From: Methyloversatilis discipulorum
GTDB lineage: Bacteria > Pseudomonadota > Gammaproteobacteria > Burkholderiales > Rhodocyclaceae
Assembly: GCF_018780585.1 (NCBI RefSeq)
Contig: NZ_JADMJL010000010.1
Span: forward strand, 1 to 64,000
Length of the DNA stretch: 64,000 nucleotides
Direction of reading: 5' to 3'
A model generated the notes under the pieces. It worked only from the letters and a program-made list of their open reading frames with translations, was not told where the DNA came from and did no database searches. A program made the translations under genes and the position numbers. Position 1 is the first letter of the stretch. Each line of letters opens with the position of its first letter. Shown piece after piece: positions 1-8,775 of this stretch.

Positions 1-63
1 TGTCCCGAAACAGCACGAAAACGCTTGCGCCGGAACATAGAATCTCCCACAACAACACCGCCC

Positions 64-513
64 TCAGCCTTCTACCCGGCGCATCGGCAGCATGTCCGAG
101 GCGGTGAAACCATGGCGCGCATAGAAGCGCTGTGCGTCCGCGTTGACGCGGTCGGTCAGCAGGGTGATGCGCGGACAGCGCTGGACGCGTGCGAAGTCGA
201 TGGCGGCGGTCAGCAGCGCGCTGCCGACACCGGCGCCGCGGACGGACGGCGCGACCACCATGTCTTCCAGCAGCACGACGCGTTCGCCGAGCGCGGTCGA
301 TACGGTGAACAGCAGATTCACCATGCCGACGACCTCTCCATCGCGTCGCGCGACCAGCACGCTGCCGACGCGCGGATCGCCGACGATCATCGCCAGCCCG
401 CGCGCCTGGGCTGCGGTGTCCGGCGTGAATTCGGCTTCCTGCGCGAACAGCGCGGACAGCAGTCCGCACAGCGCGGGGATGTCGGCGAGGGTGGCGGTGT
501 CGATCTGCATCAT
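64..513 (-). CDS. GNAT family N-acetyltransferase
   Basis: A 149-residue single-domain acetyltransferase that transfers an acetyl group from acetyl-CoA to an unknown amine. The acetyl-CoA pyrophosphate loop R92-G-A-G-V-G97 follows the hydrophobic strand LLEDMVVAP, and the C-terminal AQRFYARHGF (127-136) is the usual GNAT motif B. Length is normal for the family. The start is ambiguous between two adjacent Met codons (513 or 510) behind a GGGAG. It sits downstream of a DUF1653 gene on the same strand, with no context that identifies a substrate. Fold is clear, substrate unknown. Confidence 0.9.
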   Translation of the reverse strand: MMQIDTATLADIPALCGLLSALFAQEAEFTPDTAAQARGLAMIVGDPRVGSVLVARRDGEVVGMVNLLFTVSTALGERVVLLEDMVVAPSVRGAGVGSALLTAAIDFARVQRCPRITLLTDRVNADAQRFYARHGFTASDMLPMRRVEG

Positions 514-564
514 GCGGGCTCCCGGAATACAGCCCGCATGATGACCGGATTCCGGTCAGGCGAT

Positions 565-798
565 CTAGTCCGGCAGCCGCTCGAAGCGCAGCTGCGGCAC
601 GCCGTCGATCTCGACCAGCCCGACGAACATGTCGTAGGGCCGCACCCACAGCCCCGAATCGTTGTACAGCGGGCGATACAGCACCATGGGCTCCAGCGTC
701 TCGCTGTGACGGACGACGCCGACGACTTCGTACTCGCCGCCCTTGTAGTGGCGGTAAGGACCGGGGGCGATGGTCGGGAGCGGTGCAAGGTCACTCAT
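565..798 (-). CDS. DUF1653 domain small protein
   Basis: A 77-residue protein made entirely of a DUF1653 domain. The signature G-x-Y-x-H-Y-K-G-G-x-Y near residues 13-23 is followed by the conserved VVGVVRHSETLEPMVLYRPL block and a WVRPYDMF segment. The family is widespread and its function is not established; it is a compact all-beta, SH3-like cytoplasmic protein. It lies about 90 bp downstream of the large hydrolase gene on the same strand. Family membership is seen in the sequence and no function is inferred. Confidence 0.88.
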   Translation of the reverse strand: MSDLAPLPTIAPGPYRHYKGGEYEVVGVVRHSETLEPMVLYRPLYNDSGLWVRPYDMFVGLVEIDGVPQLRFERLPD

Positions 799-886
799 CG
801 GACGGGCTCGGCATGACAGGGTTTGAAGTTGCGGGATCGGTCACAGTAGCGGCCCGCATTGGCGAAGGCCGCGCGGCCGTCGGTTC

Positions 887-2314
887 CTATGGTTTCGCGT
901 CGGCGTCTGACGTCTGCTCCGCCGGCTTCGGCGTGGCCCCGGACCGATCGGCCACCAGTTGACGAAGCTTGCGCAAAGCCAGCGTATCGACCAGGGTGTT
1001 CAATGCCGAACCTGCGCACGCCGCAGCCCCGGATTCCGGCGTCGTCCGGTGCCAGTAGGCGGTATGCGCAGCCACCGTCCAGCCGCGCCACCCGCCTACG
1101 CGTACGGCAATGTCGCGAATGCCACAGCCGAACACACCGGCGAGCGGGCCGCCGACGATATCGCCGAACAGACCCCAGCGCACCGGCGCGTACAGATTGG
1201 TCCAGCGCGTGACCGCGAAGGCCGCGGCGTGGTGCGGCAGCAGCGGTGTGAACTTCTTGCCGGCACCGATATCGACCGGCGGCTTCACGCCATATGCATA
1301 GCCCTTGCCATCCCGCTGCGGTGGGCAGGTCGGCAGTTCGCGTTGCCGCTTGCGCGCTCCGAATTCCTCGCTGCTGCGCGCCAGCAGCAGCGCGCCATGC
1401 GTGAGCGGGCTGCCCAGCGTGATGAAGTCGGTCACCCGCCACGGATGACCGAGCTTTCTCAGCTCCATCTGTGCGGCCAGCTGCGCCTCGCGGAAGACGT
1501 CCAGCGCGGTCGCGTCGCTGTCCGGCCGCAACGCCTCGCCGAGCGCGGACAGTTCCGACCGCAGCACCGGCTGCGGTCCGTCGCCCTTCAGCGCGTCGCG
1601 CACGAAGGCGCGAACCGTCTCGTCCGCCAGTCCGGGCAGTTCTTCGTGGCAGCGCTGCCACCAGGCATTCAGGATGTCGTAGCCGATCACGCTGCCCAGG
1701 CTGTGGCCGACGACGATGATGCGATCGTATTCGCCTCGCTCGTGCAGCGCCTGCAGCAGGCGGGTGCCGTCGGCCCGGATGGCGCGACGCAGACGGATAT
1801 TGCCGGGACGAGGGCTGAGATAGCGCGCCGCATCGCCCAGGTAGTGGATGAGCGCGCCCTGCAGCAGCAACCAAAGGCCCGCCGCGGTCAGCCAGCGCCA
1901 GTCGCCGGGCGACATCGCCTGCAGTGCGGATACCCATTGCGCCGCCACGCCTGTCGCCAGCAATGCGAACAGGCCGCCGACCGACAGCCGCGCGATCCAG
2001 ATCAGCGTGCGCGCCGAGTGCGGAAGCCCGCGCGTACTGCGCCAGATCAGGCTCCACAGCCAGGCCAGCACCGCCTGCAGCGAGGTGCCTTCGACCTTGT
2101 AGGCCCAGTAGTACTCGTAGAAATGCGTGCTGCCGCTGCGCCCGCGCGACTGCAGGCGGCGCAGTTCGAACAGGTCGGACAGCGGGTCCGGCTTGCTCCA
2201 GAACGCTTCTTCCCCCGGGTCGGGCGGATCGAGCACGCTGTCTACGAAGCCGCGCAGCGTGTCCATCGGCTTTTGCTCGCCGATGCCGTGTATCAATACC
2301 ACCGCCTGCTTCAT
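887..2314 (-). CDS. membrane-associated alpha/beta hydrolase-like protein
   Basis: 475 residues. The N-terminus has the oxyanion-hole type motif VVLIHGIGEQ (5-14) and a nucleophile elbow G203-H-S205-L-G is clear, so this looks like a serine hydrolase of the alpha/beta fold. Two hydrophobic segments (about 107-130 and 141-160) lie between these motifs and would place the enzyme at the inner membrane with the catalytic part cytoplasmic. The remaining C-terminal half has no motif I recognise, and the acid and His of the triad were not assigned. It stands alone, upstream of the DUF1653 gene. Substrate unknown; lipase or esterase activity is possible. Confidence 0.8.
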   Translation of the reverse strand: MKQAVVLIHGIGEQKPMDTLRGFVDSVLDPPDPGEEAFWSKPDPLSDLFELRRLQSRGRSGSTHFYEYYWAYKVEGTSLQAVLAWLWSLIWRSTRGLPHSARTLIWIARLSVGGLFALLATGVAAQWVSALQAMSPGDWRWLTAAGLWLLLQGALIHYLGDAARYLSPRPGNIRLRRAIRADGTRLLQALHERGEYDRIIVVGHSLGSVIGYDILNAWWQRCHEELPGLADETVRAFVRDALKGDGPQPVLRSELSALGEALRPDSDATALDVFREAQLAAQMELRKLGHPWRVTDFITLGSPLTHGALLLARSSEEFGARKRQRELPTCPPQRDGKGYAYGVKPPVDIGAGKKFTPLLPHHAAAFAVTRWTNLYAPVRWGLFGDIVGGPLAGVFGCGIRDIAVRVGGWRGWTVAAHTAYWHRTTPESGAAACAGSALNTLVDTLALRKLRQLVADRSGATPKPAEQTSDADAKP

Positions 2315-2386
2315 CGTTCGCGCCCTCGCAGCCCGTGATGCACGATTGTGGCGGAAAGCCGTGGCATCGACATCACGGCATCCGCG

Positions 2387-3364
2387 TCAGCCGCAACGGC
2401 GACGGCGCGCGGCCAGACCCGTCAGACCGAGCCCGGCGAGCAGCATCGCGTACGCAGACGGTTCCGGCACCGCCAGCACTGCCACGCCGCGCACCTGCGA
2501 CGGGTTGAACGGCAGATCGGGGTCGAAGTCCTGCTGCGCCCGGATCACTTCCACCGCGTCGCTGCCGTCCAGCGCCATGCGTACGATGCGGCCGGCGCCC
2601 TGCGTCGTATTGCCCTGGGGCGTAGTGAACAGGCCCTGCAGCGCGGATACATAAATGGTGTCGTCGGTCACGTCGATGCCATTCAGGAAGCCGAGCCCGC
2701 TGGCCAGCGTGGTCAGCCCGCTGCCGTCGAGGTTGGCGCGCTTGACGAAGCCGTCGGTCGTGGTCAGATAGATGTAACCGCCGGTCACTTCGAAGTCGTA
2801 GGAATTCACGCCGGTGAGCAGGGTCTGCGCGCCCGAGCCATCGAGATTCGAGCGCATCAGGCGGTTCGACGTGCCGACCTGGCTCCAGAACATGCCGTCG
2901 GCCGTCACGTCGATCGCGAACGGCGAGCTCAGGCCGCTGCTGACGACATCCGCCGACGGGAAGGTGAGCGACAGATCCAGCCTCAGGATGTCGCCCGAGT
3001 TCTGCCGTGTCACGTAGAGCATGCCGCCCTGCACGTCGACGTCGTAGGCGCCGGCGACGTTGTAGGTCTTGAAGCTGCTGCCATCCGGCAGCATGGACAC
3101 GACGCGGTTCAGCTGCTGGTCCGGCCACCACAGGCGACCACCGACGTACTCGACCCCATTCGGCCCCTTCACGCGAGTCGGATCGGTCACCAGAGCGCTC
3201 GACGTGCCACCCGGCACGGTCGCGGTATTGATCGAACCGACGAAGGCGAAGGTCGGCGTAAAGCGTTGAAAGGTTTCCGACCACACCAGCTGGTCGGCCG
3301 CAACGGCGGCGTAGCTGCTACAGGACAGCGCAAGCGCGAGGAGGTGACGACCCCGTTTTTTCAT
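2387..3364 (-). CDS. PEP-CTERM sorted beta-propeller (YWTD/NHL-like) protein
   Basis: 325 residues from the ATG at 3364, chosen because a Lys/Arg-rich signal peptide (MKKRGRHLLALALS) starts there and a GGAG lies ten bases upstream. The frame stays open further upstream without signal-peptide character. The body has repeated LDGS-containing blades (LMRSNLDGSG, VKRANLDGSG, IVRMALDGSD) like YWTD/LDL-receptor propellers. The C-terminus is a textbook PEP-CTERM signal: VPEP at about residue 299, a hydrophobic helix and an Arg cluster. Such proteins are exported and processed by an exosortase; no exosortase gene is in the window. Role probably extracellular or in the exopolysaccharide matrix. Confidence 0.88.
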   Translation of the reverse strand: MKKRGRHLLALALSCSSYAAVAADQLVWSETFQRFTPTFAFVGSINTATVPGGTSSALVTDPTRVKGPNGVEYVGGRLWWPDQQLNRVVSMLPDGSSFKTYNVAGAYDVDVQGGMLYVTRQNSGDILRLDLSLTFPSADVVSSGLSSPFAIDVTADGMFWSQVGTSNRLMRSNLDGSGAQTLLTGVNSYDFEVTGGYIYLTTTDGFVKRANLDGSGLTTLASGLGFLNGIDVTDDTIYVSALQGLFTTPQGNTTQGAGRIVRMALDGSDAVEVIRAQQDFDPDLPFNPSQVRGVAVLAVPEPSAYAMLLAGLGLTGLAARRRRCG

Positions 3365-3749
3365 TTTTGGTGATCTCCGGATCAGTACGGCGAAGGACGT
3401 TTCGCCCGGCGAGGCCGGAGCAAGAGACATTCCTTCGTGCGTGAAGCGCCGAGGGGCGGCGGCGGCAGGCAGAAAGGCCGGAAATCGCCGCAGGTGGCGC
3501 GGAGACCAGCCGGAGCACAAGACGCCTTTCCGCTCAGCCACTTGGCGCCGCCCGACAAAGTCCCCCTGCCGCCTGCCCATGCATTGCGCGTAGATCGCCA
3601 TCGGACAGGCTTCGAGAAATCCGCCCGGTCGTGCGCCGGGCGCCAGACGTCCATGCACGCCGACGGTGCCGGGTGCAAAGAAATCCGACAGAGGATGGAT
3701 AAGAACCTCCGCCCGGACTAACTTGATTGAAAGTGATTTGGAGTGACTC
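3365..3749. other. intergenic region without a convincing gene
   Basis: About 385 bp between the divergent PEP-CTERM gene and the ribbon-helix-helix gene. Both strands have open frames because of high GC, but none has a ribosome-binding site plus sensible protein composition. A GGAG precedes the PEP-CTERM start and another precedes the RHH start. I checked for a GG-N10-GC sigma-54 element upstream of the PEP-CTERM gene and found only wrongly spaced pairs. Confidence 0.5.
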
Positions 3750-4025
3750 ATGGCTTCAGCAGACACCCGAGTGATGACCGCTCACCTGCCCGTCGAGCTG
3801 GCAGAACAGGTGGACGAATTGGCGGCACGGCTTGAGCGTTCGCGCGGCTGGGTGGTGAAACAGGCGCTTGCCGCCTACGTCGAGCGCGAAGCGGAGCGCC
3901 ACCGCCTGACGCTGGAGGCCATGGCAGACGTCGATGTCGGGAATGGGAACGCGGTGAGCCACGACGACGTAAAGGCTTGGGCGGCGTCCCTCGGCACGGA
4001 TCGGCCCGGAAAGCTGCCTGAATGA
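3750..4025 (+). CDS. ribbon-helix-helix (CopG/RHH) DNA-binding protein, orphan antitoxin-like
   Basis: 91 residues. Residues 6-45 fit an RHH fold: a short strand (VMTAHLPVEL), then helix EQVDELAARLERS, the turn, and helix VVKQALAAYVEREAE. Dimeric RHH proteins of this size are usually antitoxins that repress their own operon and neutralise a RelE/ParE toxin encoded immediately downstream. Here the next 276 bp contain no ParE/RelE-like frame, so either the toxin was lost or the protein is a stand-alone regulator. A GGAG lies nine bases before the ATG. Fold is confident; antitoxin role is inference. Confidence 0.85.
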   Translation: MASADTRVMTAHLPVELAEQVDELAARLERSRGWVVKQALAAYVEREAERHRLTLEAMADVDVGNGNAVSHDDVKAWAASLGTDRPGKLPE

Positions 4026-4301
4026 CCGCCGGATGGAGGCGCGCAGTTCGCGTGATCCCACCTTAGCGGAGGTCCGGACCTGCCGCAGAGCCAGCCCCGC
4101 TTCAACAAAAAGCTGCCATATATCGAACCCCACGGGACAGCGGCATCTTCATCGGCCGGTATGGGTATTGCGCACATGTCTTGCGCTGGAGCTGCGCTGA
4201 AATGCCCGTGTTCGCTCCGGAAGGCGTATCTGCCCGCTTGCATTCGCTTTACCCGGGCGCGGGTCGTGGGGACAGAGGGGCCTGTCACACTCCGACTAAG
4301 G

Positions 4302-4826
4302 TCACGGAAAGATCTCGATCGGCGTCCCGGGTTCAACCAGTGCCCACACGACATCCATATCGGCGTTCGAGAGCGCGATGCAACCATCTGTCCAGTCGAA
4401 TCGCTGAACAAGGGGCGCCATCCACCCAAAGCCGTTACGCTGTCCATGAATCATCACAGCACCGCCCGGTGGCACGCCTCGGATGCGGGCGCTGTCGGAG
4501 TCATTGGCATCCGGATAGGAAATGTGCAACGCGCGGTGGTAAGCGCTGTCTGCCTTCCTGAAATCGAGCACGTAGCGCCCCTCCGGGGTGCGCCGGTCAC
4601 CTTCCTGCTGCTTGTGGCCGACCGGATTGCCTCCCAATGCCACCGGGAACGAACGGACGACTTCTCCGCCAAGCATCAGATACAACCGCCGTCCAAGCTT
4701 GTCGACCTTCACCCTGTCAACCGCTGGCGCGGCCACTGCTACGGCCATGCCGATAGTCGTCCACGCGGCAACGATAGACACGCATGTCGCACGGACGGCA
4801 CGGCGGGCGAGCGTGCCGCGACTCAT
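4302..4826 (-). CDS. L,D-transpeptidase family protein (YkuD domain)
   Basis: 174 residues from the ATG at 4826, which overlaps the stop of the upstream DUF364 gene (ATGA); an upstream in-frame ATG at 4868 would lengthen it by 14 residues. An N-terminal hydrophobic segment (AVRATCVSIVAAWTTIGMAVAVAA) is a signal or anchor, putting the YkuD domain in the periplasm. Catalytic features are H127 in MIHGQ and C149 in WTDGCIALSNADM, matching the HG...S/T-x-GC motif of L,D-transpeptidases that crosslink peptidoglycan or attach proteins to it. Last gene of the ravA-viaA-DUF364 run. Function by family; the link to RavA/ViaA is by position only. Confidence 0.88.
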   Translation of the reverse strand: MSRGTLARRAVRATCVSIVAAWTTIGMAVAVAAPAVDRVKVDKLGRRLYLMLGGEVVRSFPVALGGNPVGHKQQEGDRRTPEGRYVLDFRKADSAYHRALHISYPDANDSDSARIRGVPPGGAVMIHGQRNGFGWMAPLVQRFDWTDGCIALSNADMDVVWALVEPGTPIEIFP

Positions 4827-5701
4827 CCTTGCGCTGCCCGCTCCAGCAACACCTCGAACCCCGGCCACCCCTCCTTCGTCAGCGCGAACTTGCTGGTCGA
4901 CTTGCGGCCTTTCCGGTTGTCCTTGTCGCCCGACGTGAGTCCGTCGATGAAGGCTGCGCGGTCCTCGACCCAGCTGCCGCCGAGCAGCGTCACACCGCGG
5001 GCGAACAGCGCGTCGGGCAGGCAGCCGGCGCTGGGGCCGACCATGGCGAACCAGCGGGCGGCGCGGCAGTGGGCGAGCATGCGGTCCAGCGTGTCGTTGA
5101 GCAGCAGCGTGCTGGTGGACAGCACCTTGCCGCAGGCTTCGAGCGCCGCCCCGTCGGTGGTGACGCGCCAGCCTTCGCGCTCGCCGACGGCGCTCTCGTC
5201 CAGTTCGATCACGGTGAGGCGGGCGCCAGCGGCGACGATGCGGTCCACCAGCGGGCCGAACAGTCCGATCATGCCGATGTCTTCGCCGGGCTGCGGATCC
5301 ATCTGGCCGATCGAGTCGCTGCTGCCATCCGGACGATAGCCAGCGCGGTCGAACAGGCAGCGGGTGATCGCGTTGGCGCAGACGAAACCCAGCGTGCGAT
5401 CGACGCCCTGCCCGCTCACATAGCGGCGCGCCAGTGCCAGCGCGTCGATGCCCTTCAGATCATCGAGGCCGGGGCCACTGCGCAGGCGCTCCAGCGTGTC
5501 GTCGAGCAGCACGTAGGACAGGCCGATGCTGCCGTCCTCCAGTTCCAGCGCGCAGAACTCGCCGCGCGCGTGACCGCTCCCGCCGTCGCGGCAGGGTTCG
5601 TCCGGCCGTGACGGTGGCAGGTGCAGGGCACGCACGCGCGGCAGCGGCATGCGTTCGGCGATGCGTTCGATCTGGGCGAGGTAGTCGGTGGCGAAGCTCA
5701 T
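4823..5701 (-). CDS. DUF364 (putative heavy-metal chelation) domain protein
   Basis: 292 residues from the ATG at 5701, which overlaps the viaA stop (ATGA) and so defines the start. The C-terminal half is the DUF364 Rossmann-like domain: LSTSTLLLNDTLDRML and then MVGPSAGCLPDALFARGVTLLGGS, the conserved Pro-Ser-x-Gly-Cys loop that has been proposed to bind metal. The N-terminal half matches the enolase-N-like DUF4213 part often fused to it (GFVCANAIT). The biochemical role of the family is not known. Its place between viaA and a YkuD transpeptidase, translationally coupled on both sides, suggests it works with the MoxR/VWA pair, possibly in metal delivery (inference). Confidence 0.8.
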   Translation of the reverse strand: MSFATDYLAQIERIAERMPLPRVRALHLPPSRPDEPCRDGGSGHARGEFCALELEDGSIGLSYVLLDDTLERLRSGPGLDDLKGIDALALARRYVSGQGVDRTLGFVCANAITRCLFDRAGYRPDGSSDSIGQMDPQPGEDIGMIGLFGPLVDRIVAAGARLTVIELDESAVGEREGWRVTTDGAALEACGKVLSTSTLLLNDTLDRMLAHCRAARWFAMVGPSAGCLPDALFARGVTLLGGSWVEDRAAFIDGLTSGDKDNRKGRKSTSKFALTKEGWPGFEVLLERAAQG

Positions 5702-7308
5702 GATGTCGGGTCGTCGGACGAGTGGTCGGGTGGCAGCAGATCGGCAGGCAGCGGCTGGCCGCGTCGCAGGCCGGCACGCACGGCGGCCGACGCGATTTCG
5801 CCGCTGACCGTGGCGTCGCGGTTCTCGGCGGTGCGCAGCGCGCCCGGAAAGTAGAGCGCGGTGAGGCGGTGGGTATGCACCGGCGAATCGCTGCCGCGTG
5901 CGCCGTCGCCATAGCGGCGCCAGTCGCGCACCGGGTGGATGTGGTCGGCCACTTCGAGGAAGCCGATGGTTTCGCGGTCGCCGATCAGCACGCCCTGCAC
6001 GCGCAGGCCAAGCGCGCGCTTGGCGTCGTCGAGCCGGGCAACCAGTTCGGGCGTGGCGCCGAATTCGCCGTCGGAAGCGATCAGCAGGTCGGCCATCTGC
6101 CAGGCCGCCTGTTCGAGACAGGCGATGGATTTCTCCAGCGGGCCGCAGATGTCGGTGCCGCCCTTGAAGCCCTGACCGAGGAAGTGGATGAGCCGGCCCA
6201 GGCCTTCGGCGTCGACGCCGATCTGCATCTCCACCACCTCGCCGGCGCCGCCGAAGGCAAACACATGGCAGGCGCGACCCTGCGCGTGCGCGGTGCGCAC
6301 CGCTTCGAGCACGACCGCCTTGGCCACTTCGCCGGCGCCACCCTGCATCGAACCGGAGGTGTCCACGCAGACCAGCAGCGGCCCCATCTCCAGCCGCCGA
6401 TCGGGTTGCGGATCGGGCCGCGGCCGCAGTACCGGTGCGTCGATGTGGCGCACCTCGGTCATGCGGTCGTCGTCCTCGTAGCAGAGCAGCGTGCGTTCGG
6501 CACGCCGGGCGTGCCACACCAGGCGCAGCGCCGGGTGACCGAGCAGCACCGATTCGGCCGGCAGCATGCGGGCGATGCGGTCGGCCCGATGGACGCCACG
6601 CGTCTCGCCCGGCATGTCCGGCACGCGCACGGTGCGCTGTTCGGTGTGGCGCGCGACCGCGCTATCCATCACCTCGACCTGACTGCGACTGGCGTCGTCG
6701 CGCTCGTCGGACGGCCGGGCGCGGCCGAGCCGGCGTATGCAGTCGGCCAGTTCGGGCAGTCTTTCGAGCAGGCGGCGGATGCGCAGCACCTCGCGCCAGC
6801 CTTCGGATTTCAGCAGCCCGGGCAGCAGGTCCCAGCGCGCGTTCTTGCCGTCGTCCGGCAGCTTGCCGAACACCTCCATCAATTCGTCCATCTGGCCGCG
6901 GCGGTTCTGCCAGTCGGAACCGAAGGCCTCGATCGCCATCCGCGTGGCGCGCGCGTCAGTCGCTCCGCGGTCGCGGTAATCGGGGATGAAGTCGAGGTGG
7001 AACAGCAGGCTCTGCACGACCACGTCGCTCAGTTCCTGCCGGCCGGTGCAGTAGGCCGGCAGATCGAGTTCGGCGAAGGTTTCGCACAGCGCCGCGATCA
7101 GTTCGGGCGACGGCCAGCACCAGTCGGCGGCGGGCGGCACGCGGCCGCCGACCAGCGCGCTGCGCAGCGCGACCAGCGCCGCAAGTCGCGGTTCGAGCCG
7201 ACCCTGTGCCTGCGTCAGCGCGCCCAGCCACAGCGTGCGCGGCAGCGCGTCGAGCGCGGCCAGCCGCGCCTCGCGCGACTGGAACAGCAGCGGCGCCTGC
7301 GTGCTCAC
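5698..7308 (-). CDS. viaA: ViaA-like VWA domain protein, partner of RavA
   Basis: 536 residues starting at a GTG (7308) that overlaps the ravA stop as GTGA. The C-terminal von Willebrand A domain has an intact MIDAS: D316-T-S318-G-S320, then the threonine in FKGGTDI and the aspartate in LLIASDGEFG. The segment VCVDTSGSM through GQGFKGGTD aligns by eye with E. coli ViaA, which stimulates the RavA ATPase and acts on respiratory complexes. The N-terminal 300 residues are helical without a motif I know. Length is slightly above E. coli ViaA (about 480). Encoded directly after ravA, as in enterobacteria. Confidence 0.87.
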   Translation of the reverse strand: MSTQAPLLFQSREARLAALDALPRTLWLGALTQAQGRLEPRLAALVALRSALVGGRVPPAADWCWPSPELIAALCETFAELDLPAYCTGRQELSDVVVQSLLFHLDFIPDYRDRGATDARATRMAIEAFGSDWQNRRGQMDELMEVFGKLPDDGKNARWDLLPGLLKSEGWREVLRIRRLLERLPELADCIRRLGRARPSDERDDASRSQVEVMDSAVARHTEQRTVRVPDMPGETRGVHRADRIARMLPAESVLLGHPALRLVWHARRAERTLLCYEDDDRMTEVRHIDAPVLRPRPDPQPDRRLEMGPLLVCVDTSGSMQGGAGEVAKAVVLEAVRTAHAQGRACHVFAFGGAGEVVEMQIGVDAEGLGRLIHFLGQGFKGGTDICGPLEKSIACLEQAAWQMADLLIASDGEFGATPELVARLDDAKRALGLRVQGVLIGDRETIGFLEVADHIHPVRDWRRYGDGARGSDSPVHTHRLTALYFPGALRTAENRDATVSGEIASAAVRAGLRRGQPLPADLLPPDHSSDDPTS

Positions 7309-8756
7309 GCCAGCGGCTCGTGCGCGACCGGCTCCGGCACGTCGGCGTAACGCGCGGCCTCTTCGGCCGACAGCCGCGGCAGGTTCTCGAAACCGCGACG
7401 GGCGTCGCGCGCACGCTCGGCCAGTTCGGCGATCAGCGCAGCGGTCGCCGCCAGGTGGGCATCGACACGGGCGAGCAGCGCTTCGTCCAGCCACAGCGTG
7501 CGGGCACGGGTGGCGGCCAGGCTGGCGCGTTCGGCCGCCAGTTCTTCGGCATAGGCGGCGATGCGCGCAAGCAGGTCGTCGATCTGCGCGGTGCGCGCCG
7601 CGATGTGCGCCGGACCGTAGCGACGGCGGCGGCTGTAACTCATACGCAGCGCACCGGCGCCGCCCTTGGCGTCGCCGATCTCGCCGGCCAGTTCCTCGGC
7701 CTTCTCGGTGCCGACTTCCGACGGCGAAAAGCGCAGCCGGCCGGATTCGTCGTAGTCGAGGTCGTTGGCGTTCTGCTCGGTTTCGAGCTGGGCCTGAAAG
7801 GCCTGCACGACGCGGGTGAGTCGCGGCGGCGCGAAAGCCTCGCGCACACCGAGGCGCGCGTGCAGCCAGTTGGCGACCTCGGCCTGGCGCTCGGCGTCGG
7901 GCGCGACGCAGGCGGGCAGCAAAAGCAGGTCCCACAGCCCGACTTCGGTACGGCCCTCGGCGGCGGCAGCCACGCGCAGCAGCCACACCGTCTTCACCCA
8001 GCGACGGTCAGATACGTAAGTGCCCTGCTCCGTCATCTGCGCGCGCAGATCGGCCAGCACGCCGACCACGCGCGCCGGCAGCACGACCTCGTGTGCCGCC
8101 AGCGACACCGCACCGAGGTCTTCGTCGCCGAGCGCGAGCGCCTCGTCCGGCGGCGCCCATTCGTCGGCGCAGCCCGCTTCGAGCAGCGCGGCAAAGCCAT
8201 CGGCGCTGACACGGCCGACCGGCACGCGCAGCAGGAAGCGGTCGAAGAAGGCCTCGCCCACTTCGTCGTCCGGCACCTCGTTGGTGGCGCCGATCACGCT
8301 GACCAGCGGACACAGCTGACGGCCGGCGCCGTTGTCGAACTCGCGCTCGTTCAGCAGCGTCAGCAGCGCATTCAGGATGGCGCTGTTGGCCTTGAACACC
8401 TCGTCGATGAAGGCGATGGTGGCGTCCGGCAGGAAGCCGTCGGTGTGCCGCTCGTATCGGTCCTCCTCCAGCGCGCGGATGGACAGCGGGCCGAACAGTT
8501 CTTCCGGCACCGAAAAGCGGGTGAGCAGGCGCTCGAAGTAGCGGGCGTCGCGGAAGGCGCGGTGCAGCCGGCGCGCCAGTTCGCTCTTGGCGGTGCCAGG
8601 CGGGCCGATCAGCAGCGTGTGCTCGCCGGCCAGGGCGGCCAGCAGCGCGAGGCGCACGACGTGGCGGCGCTCGACCAGGCCGCGTTCGAGGGTGGCAAGC
8701 AGTTCAGCCAGACGCGACGCGAAGGGCGCGTCGGCGGCAACGGCGGAGGCGGACAT
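7305..8756 (-). CDS. ravA: RavA-like MoxR family AAA+ ATPase
   Basis: 483 residues. Walker A GPPGTAKS (51-58), Walker B IAFIDE with D118/E119, sensor-1 Asn159 in GATNE, and the MoxR-family block TRFSVPEELFGPLSI. The YVSDRRW motif further on also matches E. coli RavA, and the length is typical of RavA rather than of the shorter NorQ/CbbQ (about 270). MoxR ATPases with VWA partners act as chaperones in the maturation of metalloenzymes or respiratory complexes. It begins 19 bp after the 5-formyl-THF cyclo-ligase stop and its stop overlaps the viaA start. Whether its target here is a NO- or metal-related enzyme is inference from the upstream nnrS/nsrR genes. Confidence 0.92.
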   Translation of the reverse strand: MSASAVAADAPFASRLAELLATLERGLVERRHVVRLALLAALAGEHTLLIGPPGTAKSELARRLHRAFRDARYFERLLTRFSVPEELFGPLSIRALEEDRYERHTDGFLPDATIAFIDEVFKANSAILNALLTLLNEREFDNGAGRQLCPLVSVIGATNEVPDDEVGEAFFDRFLLRVPVGRVSADGFAALLEAGCADEWAPPDEALALGDEDLGAVSLAAHEVVLPARVVGVLADLRAQMTEQGTYVSDRRWVKTVWLLRVAAAAEGRTEVGLWDLLLLPACVAPDAERQAEVANWLHARLGVREAFAPPRLTRVVQAFQAQLETEQNANDLDYDESGRLRFSPSEVGTEKAEELAGEIGDAKGGAGALRMSYSRRRRYGPAHIAARTAQIDDLLARIAAYAEELAAERASLAATRARTLWLDEALLARVDAHLAATAALIAELAERARDARRGFENLPRLSAEEAARYADVPEPVAHEPLA

Positions 8757-8775
8757 CTGTGTGGGTCTCCGTTAT

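Noticed and set aside
3650-3720. Sigma-54 element before the PEP-CTERM gene at 2387
   Set aside because: A GG...GC pair exists but with eight instead of ten bases between, and the flanking consensus is absent.
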